Source: Platycarya strobilacea (Eukaryota > Streptophyta > Magnoliopsida > Fagales > Juglandaceae). Taken from it: a DNA stretch of 64,000 nt. Below, one piece after another: positions 21,511 to 33,984 of this stretch; within the stretch, counting starts at the first letter, position 1, and each line of letters opens with the position of its first letter. The translations under genes and the position numbers were made by a program. The notes below the pieces were generated by a model, which did no database searches, had not been told where the DNA came from, and worked only from the letters and a program-made list of their open reading frames with translations. The stretch lies in NCBI GenBank assembly GCA_036898215.1, contig CM072550.1:30696905-30760904 (forward strand), written 5' to 3'.

Positions 21511-22350
21511 ATATCTATTATATATCTGAGCCGGTTCAAGCATTAGACAAGACAGACGGTTGTTTAAGGCTACACAATGAAAAAAATCTCAAAATTATTA
21601 AAAAATTTATGATTGAAAAAATCTAAACTAAATAAATTAATCTTAAAAATTGAAGGAAAAAAAAATCAATTATCCATTCAGTAAAAAAACAAAAATACGT
21701 TAACATTAACAAATACAACCAATGGGCTTAAAATAAACTCTACATATTACAAGTTCACTTGAGAAAATCAAAAGTCACAATAAATGAAAGACGTCCCAAT
21801 TGATTATTTGTAAAAGAAAAATTAAAACATTAAAACTCACTATTTATACCTTACGTTTATGGAGTTTATTTCATCTCTCTCAACTCTAATCTCCAATTTC
21901 AAACTCTAATCTTTGTTACATTTTGATCTATCTCACTTGTATTTGCACCGGAGTTCGGAGGCCTCTCCATCGCTGCAATATCGTTGCATCGCTGCAATAT
22001 TGCTGCATCGCTGGAGCACCGAGCCGGAGCCATCGGACTTCGAAGAAAGCAGAGCTGCAGAGACGAAGGTAAAGCCTTTTGTGTTTCACTTTTTCTTTTA
22101 TATTATTTTACTTTTTACTTTTAGTTTTACGTGTAATGTGTATTTGTGTGTGGTAATAGAGTTGCCACATCAGTAGTATACTGTTCAATCTGTGAGACTT
22201 TTGTTTTTTTTTTTTTGAAATGCAATTTGTAAGACATTGATAGATGAGTTTAAAGTTTAAAACTTTATTTATTTATTTATTTATTTTATACACTACGGAC
22301 ACATCAAAGATTTTATTTTCGTCTTTCACTACCTATGCATCATTCTACAA
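21511..22350. other. Intergenic, possible hAT-like end and a leader-like segment
   Basis: GAGCCGGTTCAAGCATTAGA at 21527 resembles the GGGCCGG starts of plant hAT relatives, but no partner end was found. 21960-22015 holds short CGCTGCAATAT repeats in a CT-rich, leader-like context. No supported gene. Confidence 0.3.
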
Positions 22351-22608
22351 TAAAACTGGGTAATTCCTACAACAGCTTTGGCCGCAATTGACTATGAATT
22401 TTATTGATTCAAAACTGACAAAAGTCCATGGTCGCATGGTTGTAGATAAAAAACTTCCAATTTTCGCATCAAATTGATGAAAATGTGACTTGCCAAAAAT
22501 AGTAACTTTACTGTGGCAATTTCCTTTGCCACAATTGCAAAAAATATTTGCCAAAAATACCAGCCCAAACCTTGTCCAAATCGACCCATTTAGTCGAATT
22601 CTCACTTT

Positions 22609-22877
22609 GCATGTTGCCAGAAAGGTGTTATATTGACTATATACTTGACGGTATTATTTTTGTTCCTACAATGGTATATAGTAGCATATCTATTTGTATC
22701 CATTGCTTGTGCCGCAGCTAATCCACCATTTCCTTCAAACGGAAACCGTCATAAATTTTTGTATACCAACGGCCACTTTAGTGGTAATACCTTAATTACC
22801 TAGGAATTAATTCCGTAGACTAAAGCCAAATCCCACAATTTTAATTTTTGGAATTATACATATTTCTGGCAACATGC
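22609..22877. mobile_element. 269-bp MITE with 15-bp perfect terminal inverted repeats
   Basis: GCATGTTGCCAGAAA at 22609-22623 and its exact reverse complement at 22863-22877. No coding sequence between them. Flanks do not show a clear target duplication (TTT-ATG), so the superfamily is uncertain. The preceding 250 bp (22355-22600) is rich in TTTGCCACAATTGC-like motifs seen in decayed DNA transposons. Confidence 0.6.
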
Positions 22878-23580
22878 ATGGTAGATAATTCTTTTTCTCT
22901 ATCACATGTTTGATGTGTGATTTCTCATTCTCGGTAAACATGCTGCTCAGTTTTGTGCATCTCCGATGCCTATGTTTGCGGTAATCTGCTCTGTATTGTC
23001 GAGAATATTTTGCTGATAATGATCAATTTCTAGAAGAACAAGGGTAGTTGATTCCAAGCACTTGTCCATACATTCAGCCATTGTAATAAACATAGATTAA
23101 ATTCCATTTGACATCTACCATCATTAAACATATGAAAAAGCATTCACAATCACTTCAACTCCTTTTTCAATATATAATATTACTGTTTATTTGTCATCCC
23201 AATACCCAGTACATATAAGGATGGACAGAAAAGTCTACCATCGGAACAAACTAACACAACAGTAGTAACATATATACACATTTAATACCCAGCAATCTTC
23301 TATTATAGATCAAGTCAATATCCACATAAAAGTTGAAGTGTGCAAGCAGCCAAGAATCACAAAAATCTAAGAATGCATCACCTCTAACTTAAATTTATAT
23401 GGAAACTCCCATAGGTAGTGCACACATTTAGCTATTTTAATCCAACTCATCTGTACATGACATATCTGCTTTCCATGGCCGATCATATATGGTTGGTGGA
23501 AGCCCCAAAATGCATATGCTCCAATGGGCTGATTTGTTCTCTAAAATGGCAGGATTGTGTGTTTAAACATTTAGTCCCAT
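22878..23580. other. Intergenic, no gene recognised
   Basis: AT-rich; nothing resembling a protein family. A short frame at 23418-23612 has no support beyond being open. Confidence 0.6.
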
Positions 23581-23589
23581 CTAGAAATA

Positions 23590-24720
23590 TGTGCTACCCT
23601 CTACAGACTTGAAAGTCCAAGTAATAAGCAAAATATTACTAGTAACTATCTTCCAGGTTTCAATAACTAATCATGAACCACACTAAGCAAAAACCAAGTA
23701 GGCATTAACTTATTGTATGATGTCCAATAACCAGTACTCGTAGCAGCAGTCAAGTAATCAAAAGTTACAAATTAATCTACATATGATTTCTAAGGTAAAC
23801 TAGATATGTACCATTAGCGATATATATAATTATATATAATTGCATATATATTGATGAACCTAGTACTTTAATTAAATAATTGATGCCTACTCTGTACAGA
23901 CATGCAAGTCCAATTAAAAAGTAAAATATTACTATATAAAGAATTTGTTCCAGATTTTATAAGCAAGAATGTACCACACTAACATGAAACCAAGTCAGTT
24001 TGAACTTGGCTAGCAATCAATTCTAGGATTGAAACACATTCATCTCCTATGACCATTTGGGTATTCACGAATATAAATGTATGTATATGAAAAAAGCATA
24101 CAAAATGCCTTCTATACTTCTCAAGTATAATCATGTCCAATAACCCGTACTGTCAGCATCAGTCATGTAATCAAAAGTTGCAAATTGATCTACATATGAT
24201 TTCTAAAGGTAAACCAGATATGCACTATTGGAGATATATATAATTGCATATATATGGATGAACCTAGCAATCAAGTAATTAATGCCTACCCTTTACAGAC
24301 CTGCAAGTCCAAGTAAAAAGTAAAATATTACTATAAAAACTATGTTCCATATTTTATAAGTTCCAGATTTTATAAGCAAGAATGTATCACACCAACATGA
24401 AACCAAGTTGGTTTGCACTAGGCTAGCATTCAATTCCAAGACTGAAACACAATCATCTCCTCTGACCATTTGGATATTCACGAATACAAATATATTATAT
24501 GAAAAAAACATGCAAAATGCCTTCTCTACTTCTCAAGTATATATGATGTCCAATACCCAATACTATCAGCATCAGTCATGTAATCAAAAGTTACAAATTG
24601 ATCTACATATGATTTCTAAGGTACACCAGATATGCACTATTAGAGATTTATATAACTGCATATATATTGATGAACGTAACAATCAAATAATTAATGCATG
24701 CCTACCTCTTACTCTGCACC
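23590..24720. repeat. Locally triplicated 0.3-0.4 kb segment
   Basis: The anchor CTACAGACxTGxAAGTCCAA occurs at about 23600, 23893 and 24292, and a degenerate fourth start is near 24700. Shared blocks in each unit: ATGTCCAATAxCCxxTACT, CAAAAGTTxCAAATTxATCT, ACATATGATTTCTAA and TGATGAACxTA. Units of about 290, 400 and 415 bases diverge by substitutions and small gaps. No coding capacity. Confidence 0.85.
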
Positions 24721-24884
24721 ATGCTACAAAGGATCACATATAATTTCCCTTGATTAAATACTGATTAAAACAACCTTAATTATTTAGTGCATCATTAATT
24801 TATAGACATAAATTGGTACGAAGTCCATGGGTCCTCATTTTCTAGATCATCACCAAGATAGCTAGCTAGGATAATTAATTGCGT

Positions 24885-24886
<2 letters not shown>

Positions 24887-24918
<32 letters not shown>
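24887..24918. repeat. (AT)n microsatellite
   Basis: Sixteen AT units without interruption. A second AT run lies at 25344-25371. Confidence 0.95.
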
Positions 24919-25338
24919 CACTTCTACATTTAACTTAGAATAAAGTTAGCTATTTATATATTTGAAAAATTTTACATCCACATAACATAATTTGATTTGT
25001 AATATTCAAATCATTAGCCCATGATTTGAAAGGATCGTGATCTTAAATAGTTAAGCGTGCATATATAGTACGGGTTATTTTTCATTAATATATGTAGTAC
25101 TATGTGACTGGCTAGATCTTAACCTAGAGTTAGAATTACTAAAACTTGGTAGTTAATTTAGAGAAAAATTAAAAATTTTGACATTCTAGAATGAAAGTTT
25201 AAAAAAGTACTAGAATATCGACCTACCATTAAAGAAATTATTAGAATAGCTAGCTATAAGGGAAGAATTTAAGGAGTTGAATTAAGCCAAATAATCCTCA
25301 TGATGTTTAATTAATTAGTTGCAGTCATTAATCTACAA

Positions 25339-25369
<31 letters not shown>

Positions 25370-26010
25370 TCTTTATATATATAAAGTGGTTATCTAACGA
25401 AAAATTTTGTTTTAACAAAAAATTTTGTTTTTCTGTTAAAGTTAACACCTTCCGTCCATTTTTGTAAAAATAAATACTGCATTTAATAAGAAATATTATT
25501 TTAAATATAATCCATTAATTATATTAATCACCAAAATAATGTTCTTGACATTAAATTTAATTACACCACTTCAATTTTTTATAACGATAAACTTTTCATT
25601 TAAAACATTTTTTTATGTAAAATAAATATAGAATAATAATAATAGTATATAATGACATAATAATAGTATACAATATATAACAATATATATAAATAAACAA
25701 TTCATAACAATATAACAATGAAATCCTCACTTAGAGATGTTAATTTATACATTAAAGAGTTTAATTTTATTCATGAAATTTTATTCATATTCCTATTATA
25801 TGATTAATAATTTCATTCTTTAAAAATTATTTTATAATTTTAAAATAAATGTATTATTTATTTATTTTTTGAGATGATAAATATACGATATATACAATTA
25901 ACTATAATTATATTAAATTGATAATAATAGACAATAAATATAATTAATATTTCTTGTTATAAATTATAATATAACATCCTTTTATATAAATTTACATATT
26001 TAATATTAAA
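24919..26010. other. AT-rich intergenic DNA
   Basis: No gene. 25390-25440 holds the near-palindromic ACGAAAAATTTTGTT / AACAAAAAATTTTGTT pair, possibly a transposon terminus. Confidence 0.6.
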
Positions 26011-26660
26011 ATTTTTTGTTATAGTCCAGTCCGGTCCCTTTCGGTCTAGTCCAGTCCGGTCCACTCCATTCGATCCAATACATAGATGTTATTTTAAATT
26101 TTAATACAAATATGTTAATTTAACCATACCAATACATACATTATACTATTATAAATTTATACATATATTATAATTAATACTACAACTCTTATAATATACT
26201 TAGTGTTGACATTAAATTATTAATATATACTAGTACTATATATTATAATTATACATTAAAAAATATAATAACAGGTTGAAACAAATTTCTAAATATATAA
26301 AGTAATACTATTACTATTTACTATTATAGTAAATAATTATACATCAAATAATATAATAATACTTTGATACTAAATATATACATAAATAATAAATAATATA
26401 TTATATAATCAATTTATAATTATAGTTTATATAATATATATAATTTAAAAAATATATAATATATTATATAATCGGTCCGGTCCGGTCCAGTCCAGGCCTA
26501 AAAATGCCTGGACCAGGACCAGACAGGACCTATTTTGGTACTGGATTTTTGGACCGAGACCAAACCAAGGCATACTTGGTCCGGTCTCGGTCCGGTCCAA
26601 AATGACAGGTTCGATTGGTCTTTTCGGTCCCGGTCCAAAAATGCTCCCCCCTAGTCAGGA
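26011..26660. repeat. GGTCCGG-type minisatellite flanking an AT-rich core
   Basis: Short CAGTCCGGTCC/CGGTCCGGTCC motifs cluster at 26022-26072 and at 26460-26635 on both sides of an almost pure AT stretch. A similar arrangement (CCGGTCC-type edges, AT core) recurs at 53870-54420, which suggests one dispersed non-autonomous family with GGTCC-rich ends. Confidence 0.55.
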
Positions 26661-26785
26661 GGTTAATTCTTATAGCTTTCTAAACTCGCCACATGCTCAA
26701 CTAATTGGAAATTTGCTACAATCAACTATTATGAGATTATCTGTTATAGGATTTCTTCTTCTCATCCCTTTCGGGGGAGAAGAAG

Positions 26786-26957
26786 GGGCTCGCACATTTG
26801 GATGAAGGGAAAAGGAAATTTTGAGGGAGAACTGAGAAGAAAGGGCTCATGCGTTTGGATGAAGGGAAAAGGAAATTTCGAGGGAAAACTGAGAATAAAG
26901 GACTCTCGCATTTTCAGTGGAATAAAATGTAATAAAATACCACAATGGACTTCGGAT
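26786..26957 (+). repeat. 57-bp tandem repeat, about 2.3 copies
   Basis: Units begin at 26786, 26843 and 26900, containing TTTGGATGAAGGGAAAAGGA and a GAGGGAxAACTGAGAA block. The period is 19 codons, so frames stay open on both strands, but I see no protein family. Confidence 0.85.
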
Positions 26958-27999
26958 AGGACCTCGCCAATGTTGGCGAGGGTCGTGCAGTTATTGTAGC
27001 TCAAGTCTAAAGACTTGAACTTATAGCGAGTCTAATGTGCACATAAAGTTGGGTGAGGCTAACCATTTTACCCTTATAATGGGCTATAGCGAACCTATTG
27101 CTTCTGCTCTAATGCTCTAAATAGAAATACTAAAGCTATAGACCAAGATTCCTGACTGGGAATTCACATTGTAGTTTTTAAATTGTTTTTGTTAATTTTC
27201 TTTTAATTTAATGATTAAAGATGTGCTGATAATGATGTTGTGATTTTTTTAATGTTTTATAGAAATTTAAAAGTGTTAAAAAATAGATGAAAATAAAAGA
27301 CAAAAAAAAAAGAGTTTTTGCACAATCGGGATTCCAGTCAAGATTCTCGATCTGTAAGTGTAGAAGGACTCAAAGCTAGAATCTCGCCGACTGAAAGACA
27401 CATAATAAATCCATGACCACCTATTCATCCCTTTGAATGGTCCAACCACTCTAATACCAATCCTGGGGTGCAGTCCAGCCACTTTTTATTTATTTATTGG
27501 GAATAAGTAGTATTCTTTATTTTATTTTTTTGTTTATTTTTATTAACATCAATTAATATTAAATATCAAATGTGTAAGATCACCTTAACGTCCTAATTAA
27601 TATAATTAGTTTGGTACGATGGAGATTATTTACTAGACAATATGTGAAGATTAATATATAAAATTAATATGTGAAGATTAATAATTAAAATTTCGTTAAC
27701 GTGATGATGGGACTTCATATATATAGAACTCTTTTATTGTGCTGCTTTTGTCCAATAAATTTGAAAGGAATTCTAATGCATGGAAGGCAACTATTATCAA
27801 TCCATTGCATAAAAAGGGTGGCGACCGGCCTACTATTATCAACATACATATGGACAATTGTGGATTATTAATTACAGTCTTCTATATAATCACAGTGCCT
27901 ATCAATATCAAGTGTACAAATACATACACCACCGATCATCATGCCATATACAATTAAAGAAGATGCAGTAAATATAATAAGCTGAAGTCATTGTCCAAG
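26958..27999. other. Intergenic, no gene recognised
   Basis: Includes (A)n and AT-rich tracts; short open frames at 27276-27482 (minus) and 27739-27957 (plus) lack any recognisable motif. Confidence 0.55.
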
Positions 28000-28857
28000 A
28001 TTATTTTTTCATATTTAGTCCTTTATCACATGCCATATATATGATTGAAGAAGATGCACGGCAGATGTTGTGATTGAGAGCATGTTTCCATTTTCTTTTC
28101 CAGGAATCCATTTCTCCTTTAAGACTCTGACAACAAGAGAATCTGGAAAAGAGAGGATTCTCCAATATTGTTTGTAGAACAGCATTAAAATTTTCAAAGT
28201 CTCTTAAGCCCAAGCCTTCTGATTTTTTGGACTTGCTCATTGTTTTCATGAAATCCAATGTATCTTGTGCTCTTTAGTTTTCTGCCCCCACCAAAAAAAC
28301 TTGACCAACTTGTCAAGGTCATGAAGTTGTTGCTAAGGTAGCTTGAAGATTTCCATGTTGTATGTTGGTATAGACTGGATCAATACTTAAGAAATATTTC
28401 TTTTCATTCTTATGAAAATAATTTAGTCTTCCAATTGCTAAGCTTGGCTTGCATTTTTCCCAATATTCCTTTGAAAAAGTGGGTTTTGGATCTACCAATT
28501 AAGCTGGTAAACCCAAGTATTTTTCATAGGAATCAGTCTATCTAACCCCAGAAATACCTGTGACAATCTCTCTTGTTTCCTCTCTAGTATTCTTACTAAA
28601 AGAGATGGATGTTTTATCATTGTTGAGCCTTTGACTTGATACTTTCTCATACGTGTCCAACAAATGATGAAGGTGACTCCATTCATAGACTTGGCCTTGC
28701 AAAGAAGTGGGGAATCATTTGCAAAAAACATGTGGTCAATGTGAAAAAAAATCTTCCTAATAGGTAAGCATGTGATGAGTCCGTTGTTTTCAACCTTTTT
28801 GAGGAGACAACTTTTCAATGCACAAAATGAAAGGTAAGAAGATAGGGGATCCGCTTG
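28000..28857 (-). pseudogene. LINE ORF2, RT C-terminal part beyond the hAT insertion
   Basis: Continues RT: PLSSYLSFCALKSCLLKKVE corresponds to DPLSPYLF, and HIDHMFFANDSPLLCKA to the catalytic FADD motif, here Phe-Ala-Asn-Asp, so inactive. The thumb region follows, then GLGLRDFENFNAVLQT and the QYWRILSFPDSLVVRVLKEK block at 28210-28100. Homology ends near 28000 without the zinc-finger domain. Confidence 0.87.
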
Positions 28858-28865
28858 CCTAATAC

Positions 28866-29756
28866 TAGGGGTGCTACCTGCCCCGAGGGTACCCCTACAT
28901 CCACCCCCCGCCCTCACATGGGCCGTGGTGGACTTTCCGTCTTCGCATCCTGCCACTGTCTACACGAAGGTGGGGTACCCCGTCCCACAATGGGGTGATA
29001 ACCCCACCCCCGCCCCCCCTCCCCCCTGCGGTAGCGCCCTAACAAGTAACACATAATAATCCATCATACACATCCACAATCAATCTCCACAATATAATTT
29101 ACAATTTCATCCTCCATTTCCATTAATCATCTCATCTTCCATTTCCATAAATTTTAGAAATAAAAAGAAAATGAAAATTTTGAAATCTCAGACTTACCTT
29201 CAATGCATAATGAGAAGATTAAAAAATCCAGATGAACAGATGGAAAGATGACGGCAGCCTGCAACAACGATGAGCTTGCGGTGGGGTTCCCATTTGGGGG
29301 CTAAGGTTCCCATTTGGGGGAAAATCTGAAAATGAGAGAGACGAGAGATGAGAGAGAGAGAGTGAGAGAGAGTACAGAGGAGAGAGATGTGAGAGTGAAG
29401 TGAAAGTGAAACCAGGGGTTAAGACTCTAAGTTACATTTATATAAAACGACATTATTTTATATAAGTAACTTAATAAAAAAAACCAATTGAATCAAAATG
29501 GCGTTGTTTTGATTAATCTGGGTTTTTCTTAAATATATAATATATAATATATAATTATATTAATATATTATATATACAAGGGCGGGGGCTAAGTACTTGC
29601 GAGACGCAGATCCCCTCATACCACCCCTGTCATAGGAGTAGAATGCAGGCGAGGGACCCCCCCTTGCCTACCAAGCAGATTAAGTTGACCTCACCGTGCG
29701 GGGCAGGATGGTTCTCGAGTGGGGCAGTGGGTGCGGGTACCCACTTCCCACCCCTA
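28866..29756. mobile_element. 891-bp non-autonomous hAT-type element
   Basis: Flanked by a perfect 8-bp duplication CCTAATAC (28858-28865 and 29757-29764), the hAT hallmark. Termini are TAGGGGTG and CACCCCTA; inner ends carry GGGTACCC-type GC-rich motifs typical of plant hAT MITEs. The middle is AT- and GA-rich with no transposase. GC-rich ends give spurious Pro-rich frames. Confidence 0.9.
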
Positions 29757-29764
29757 CCTAATAC

Positions 29765-31666
29765 CTCTAGTTAGATAGAAAGAAGGCTATAGCATCCTAT
29801 TAACAATGAGAGTAAGATAACACATTTCATAAGCTCGATCCAAGTTGCTGAAAGACCCATTTTTTGCATAACAACTTTTAAGAATTACCACTCTATCCTA
29901 TCATAAGTTTTGCTCATGTCGAGTTTTAGAGTCATGTATTCATTCCTACCTTTTAGTTTAGCCTTCATGGTGTGTAAGGATTCAAATGCCATTATAACAT
30001 TGTCAGTTATAAGTCTTCATGGAACAAAGCCAGTGTATGTAGGTTAGATAATCTGATTTAAAATAGTTTTCAGCCTATTGGCCAAAGTTTTAGCAATGAT
30101 TTTGTAGAATAATTATGTAAACTAATTGGCCTAAAATCAGTAACCTATGATGGGTTCAACTTCTTGGGGATAAGAACTATATAAGTTTCATTAATTTTTC
30201 CATCCCACTTGCCACCATTAAAAACCTCTAAGGCTGTCTCACACATGAGTCCCCACTGTGTCCCAATGGTTTTGAAAAAACTTGGTTGGGAATCTATTAG
30301 GCCTAGGTGAGCCTAAAGTATTCATACTGAAAATGGCTTCCTTGATTTCTATAGCCATGAAACTTCTTAAAAGGGTAGAATTCATGTCCCTTGTGACCAC
30401 ATGTTCCATTGCTGCTAAGCAATGTCCCTCAATGCCAACAAGTTGAGAGGTAGAAAACAAGTCATGAAAAAATATCTAGAAAGTATGACAGATAACTTAA
30501 GGGTCACGAGTTTCATGACCTGAGCTTGAGTGGATCTTGCTGATGGTATTAGTCCTCTTCCTTTGGCTTCCACACTTACGGAAAAAAGTTGTATTTTTGT
30601 CCCCATCCTTTAGCCAAGCCTGTTTTACTCTCTAGTGCCACTTTTGGTTTTCAACATTCATGATGGAGTTCACATCTTTTTGTACAAGATTTATTTCAGC
30701 ATGTAAATTTCCATGATTTGCTTCTGTTAGAGAATTCATTTGCACAGCTTTTTCCTTTAAAAGTTGCCTTGATTCTATGTTTGGTCCGACTCCAATGTTT
30801 TAATTCTTCTTAACAGAATTTAAGACCTTGCAGAGTTCTTTGTAAAGCTCTTGCTTTACTTGCTAAGGAGTTCCATGCATATTTAATAATTCTCTCACAT
30901 CCATCAACCTGTTGCTCCAAGTAAATTTGTACTTAAAAATCCTGTCTTTTTTCTCAGTAACATCCTAGCCTTTAGTTTGGACTAGGATAGGCCTATGGTC
31001 TGATTGAGTACAAGCATGTGTGAAACTAAGTTTCTATCAAACTTGTTAATCTTGAGTGTTACCACAAACCCTATCAAGTCGTTCGTTTGTAAATTGACTC
31101 CCTATCCTGTTATTAGTCCAAGTGAAACTACATTGTTGAACTCCAAATCAAATAGCTCACAAGAAGAGAATGCTTCCCTAAAGCTAACCATCTGTTTGTA
31201 ATGTCTGTGAGAGACCCCAATTTTATCCTTTTGATAAGTAATCTCATTAAAATAACCAAAACAAACCCAAGGAATGTTGTCATCAGGTTTTAGAGCTCTT
31301 AGCAAGGTTCAACTTTCATGTCTTTTAGCAATCATGGGGTGTCCATAGAAGTCGGTTATTTTCCATTTTGAGAATTCTAAAGGGAGGTTTATCATTATTG
31401 AGATGTGTTAGTTAGTGTAGATGAACAATTTAGCTTCTATGGAAGTGTTCCATAGAAGTATCAACCCCCCACTCCTTGCTCTGCTATCCATAGAAAAAAA
31501 AGTTATCAAAACCCAATTTTATCCTTAGTTTTTCCATTTTGACACGATTACACTCAGTTTCTAGAAGAAAAACTAACTTGGGATGCTTAGTGATCATCAA
31601 ATGACGAAGTTTCTGAACTATTCGAAGGTTCTCAATCCCTCAGCAGTTCTAACTCAAGCAATTCAT
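29765..31666 (-). pseudogene. LINE ORF2, endonuclease and RT fingers/palm
   Basis: ATG at 31666 starts MNCLS followed by a stop where the family has Trp-Asn-Cys-Arg-Gly; the Arg is also a stop, both explained by C-to-T change. PKLVFLLETECNRVKMEKLR follows. The endonuclease continues at 31305-31102 (PWVCFGYFNEI, where the family has GDFNEI; the Asp is Tyr). RT begins near 30600 (DGDKNTTFF-like) and 30460-30239 (MAIEIKEAIFSMNTLGSPRP), then the LDMSKxYDRxEW block around 29940-29880. ORF2 would nick the target and copy the RNA. Dead. Confidence 0.87.
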
Positions 31667-31699
31667 TAGAGATGGTGGGGCTACACAACAACTTCCACC

Positions 31700-33108
31700 A
31701 AACATGCCTAAGTTTTGCTCAATTCAAACTTGAGGCTTAATGTAGGTTTCTTTTTTGCATGCGTATCACATGTAGTAACAACTTCCTTAGCAATCCTTTT
31801 ATTGATTTTGTTTGTCATATTTAATAGGGTAGTAGGGTGCCCTCTTACATTTCTTTTCCAGGAACTGGCTTTAACAGGTTTGATGGAAGTGTTCCTTATT
31901 TTTTCATGGTCCAAAATAGTGGGAGAACTAGGAAAGTTTTGAGCAAGGGTGTTATTGAAAGAAAGGTCATCGGATAACACCATATGCTCATCCACAACAA
32001 AGGGAGATATTGGGGTCAAAGGACTTACTTGAAGAGGAAATTTTGTAGGATCCTTGGGAAGGTTGTCCTAGTGATCAGCAAAGCAAGCAGCAAAGAAGTA
32101 GACCATAAGGATTTTGGTATATGGAGAATTGCAACTAGCATAATGCAATTGTCCTTCCCTTGTTGAAATGTTGTTGTTTTGGTTACCTGTGACATCCTTA
32201 AAACCTATTGTGTTAGCCAAGTTAGGAGTCTCTTTTTTTGTCTGTGGTGCAAACTTAACAAAATTGGGCCTACTTTCTTCCTCCTCATCAGTGTTCCATC
32301 GCTAGGAGGAGCCATGGTGGTCATGCTCCATGGAACTACCATATTTCTTCAGAAGATTCCCTTGAGAGAAAGAGGAATTAGCACATAACCATTCCCTATG
32401 CTGCTCTTTGGCCTGGGATCTTGAGACAGCTCAGGATAACTTCCTATCCCATGCATCAGTAGGCCACATATGAAACAAAACATTGGAAGATGTTTGTACT
32501 TGAAAGAGAGCTAGTATTGTTTTACCATCAAACTTGAGAAAATGGCCTCTTGGAAGGGGCTTGGTGATGTTAACTTCAACTTTGGTTCTTAAGAATCTGC
32601 CCCAACCATATCCCTCAGTGTCAACCTCGACGCCCAATGACTTTTCCTAGACCATAGCTGATTGAACTCCAACATCTTTGTTCATCCCAGCAAATGGGAG
32701 ATTATGGATTTGTATCTAAAAAGGCTCAGCTTGAAACTGTATATCTGAAGGGCATAGTATACCATCAAAATATTTTAAACAGATCGAGTGACGGTTAAAA
32801 GACCATGGCCTCCCTTGCAACACTTTCTTCTTGTATGAAAGCTATTGAAACTTTAATAGAAACTTGTTGATACCAAACTCCTTGAATGTGATCCAACCCT
32901 CTGTGTTTCAAACCTTAGCCGTTGTTGTTTTGAAAGTTTTCCCATTTGTAGTTTTGTAATTAAAGATCATTGCAAGGAGACAATGTGTCTCCTTGATACT
33001 TGATGAAATGACTACCTCATTAGAGACGATGATCTCCTCTTGTCCTGCTTCCGTTAGCTTTAAAGATTCCCAAAGTTAAACAATGTCATTTGCCATTTTA
33101 TCAAGCAT
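31700..33108 (-). pseudogene. LINE ORF1 (DUF4283 / CCHC type RNA-binding protein)
   Basis: ATG at 33108 (MLDKMANDIV) followed by a stop, then LWESLKLTEAGQEEIIVSNE, matching the N-terminus of plant L1 ORF1 (DUF4283). Further on: KTFKTTTAKV, RPWSFNRHSICLKYFDG, and GWGRFLRTKVEVNITKPLPR (32600-32540), the conserved block before the zinc knuckle. The C-terminal tail (32019-31710) is Ser/Lys-rich. Several stops and frame shifts. ORF1 proteins bind the element RNA and accompany it during retrotransposition. Confidence 0.85.
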
Positions 33109-33240
33109 CTACAGACTCAAAGCTTAAGAGAAATACGCTCTGTATATAGACAAAGGAAGAAAACCTCACCCTATATAGAGAGAAGAGAACAACAATGCTA
33201 ATGCTAGAAAGATGGGTCAATGTCTTCAGCCTCAGCGGCC

Positions 33241-33764
33241 AAGTTTAGCCTAAATAATAAATATAAGGACTAACATGATAACATCTTTTATTTTTATTTT
33301 TACTTTTGTATAACTTTTTTCTAGTCAAAATATTTTTTTAGTTAATCACAATCCTCACAATCCATAAGCATGATGATGAGGGGGGACTAGGATCCCCTAG
33401 CCTGATTTGCTTTAATTAATCTTGTCCTTCCATTTCAAATAGCACATAAATGAATAGTTTCGATCAGGTTGTCAAGTGTTCATTAGATTAAAAAAATAAA
33501 AAAATAATAATAATAAAAAATCTAATTTGCTAATAAAAGTAAACAAATGATACTAATCATCCCAATAGAAAGAAAAAAAAAGTACACAAAGATGAACGTT
33601 TGATCTATAAACTTCTTTTATAAAAATTCATAAATTGACATAATTAAATACAATTTATCAAATTTTAATTTTTTATTATTATAAAATAAATCTGATATAT
33701 ATTATTTGATCAGGTCAATATATGAAGTAATTTTTATAAAATACCTATTTTGATAATATTTTAT
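33241..33764. other. AT-rich intergenic DNA
   Basis: No gene; short A/T microsatellite runs (33489-33520). Confidence 0.6.
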
Positions 33765-33945
33765 CTCTTCTCATCATTATAACTTTCTTAAATTCTCAAA
33801 CAAAATAAAATAAGCAATTGAACTTTTACAAATCTCAAAATAATAATAATATTAAAAAATAATATTTTATTTAACTTTTAATTTTATCTCAACTCATCTT
33901 ATCTTATATAATTTCAATCAACTATCTAAACAATGCCATAATCGT
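33765..33945 (-). mobile_element. MITE copy, GAGATGAGATGAG family
   Basis: Degenerate copy of the family best seen at 42934-43164: on the minus strand ATTGTTTAGATAGTTGATTG, then AAGATGAGTTGAGATAAAAT, (TTATTA)n, TTTGAGATTTGTAAAAGTTC and a matching far end. Confidence 0.6.
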
Positions 33946-33984
33946 CATTAATTTGTGTGAATGGAATACAAACTTCTTTTAAGT

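Larger units (their letters stand above)
28000..33240 (-). mobile_element. L1-type LINE, minus strand, 3' truncated and decayed
   Basis: Reads from about 33240 (5') to 28000 (3'). Order: leader, ORF1, ORF2 with AP endonuclease then reverse transcriptase. It lacks the zf-RVT and RNase H end expected in plant L1s, so the 3' end is lost, which is unlike the usual 5' truncation. It is interrupted at 28866-29756 by a hAT-type element. Many stops are of the kind produced by C-to-T decay. Confidence 0.88.

Noticed and set aside
21527..21560. hAT terminus-like GAGCCGGTTCAAG
   Set aside because: No partner terminus or target duplication located.
28871..29056. Pro-rich frame on the plus strand
   Set aside because: Lies in the GC-rich terminus of the hAT-type element.
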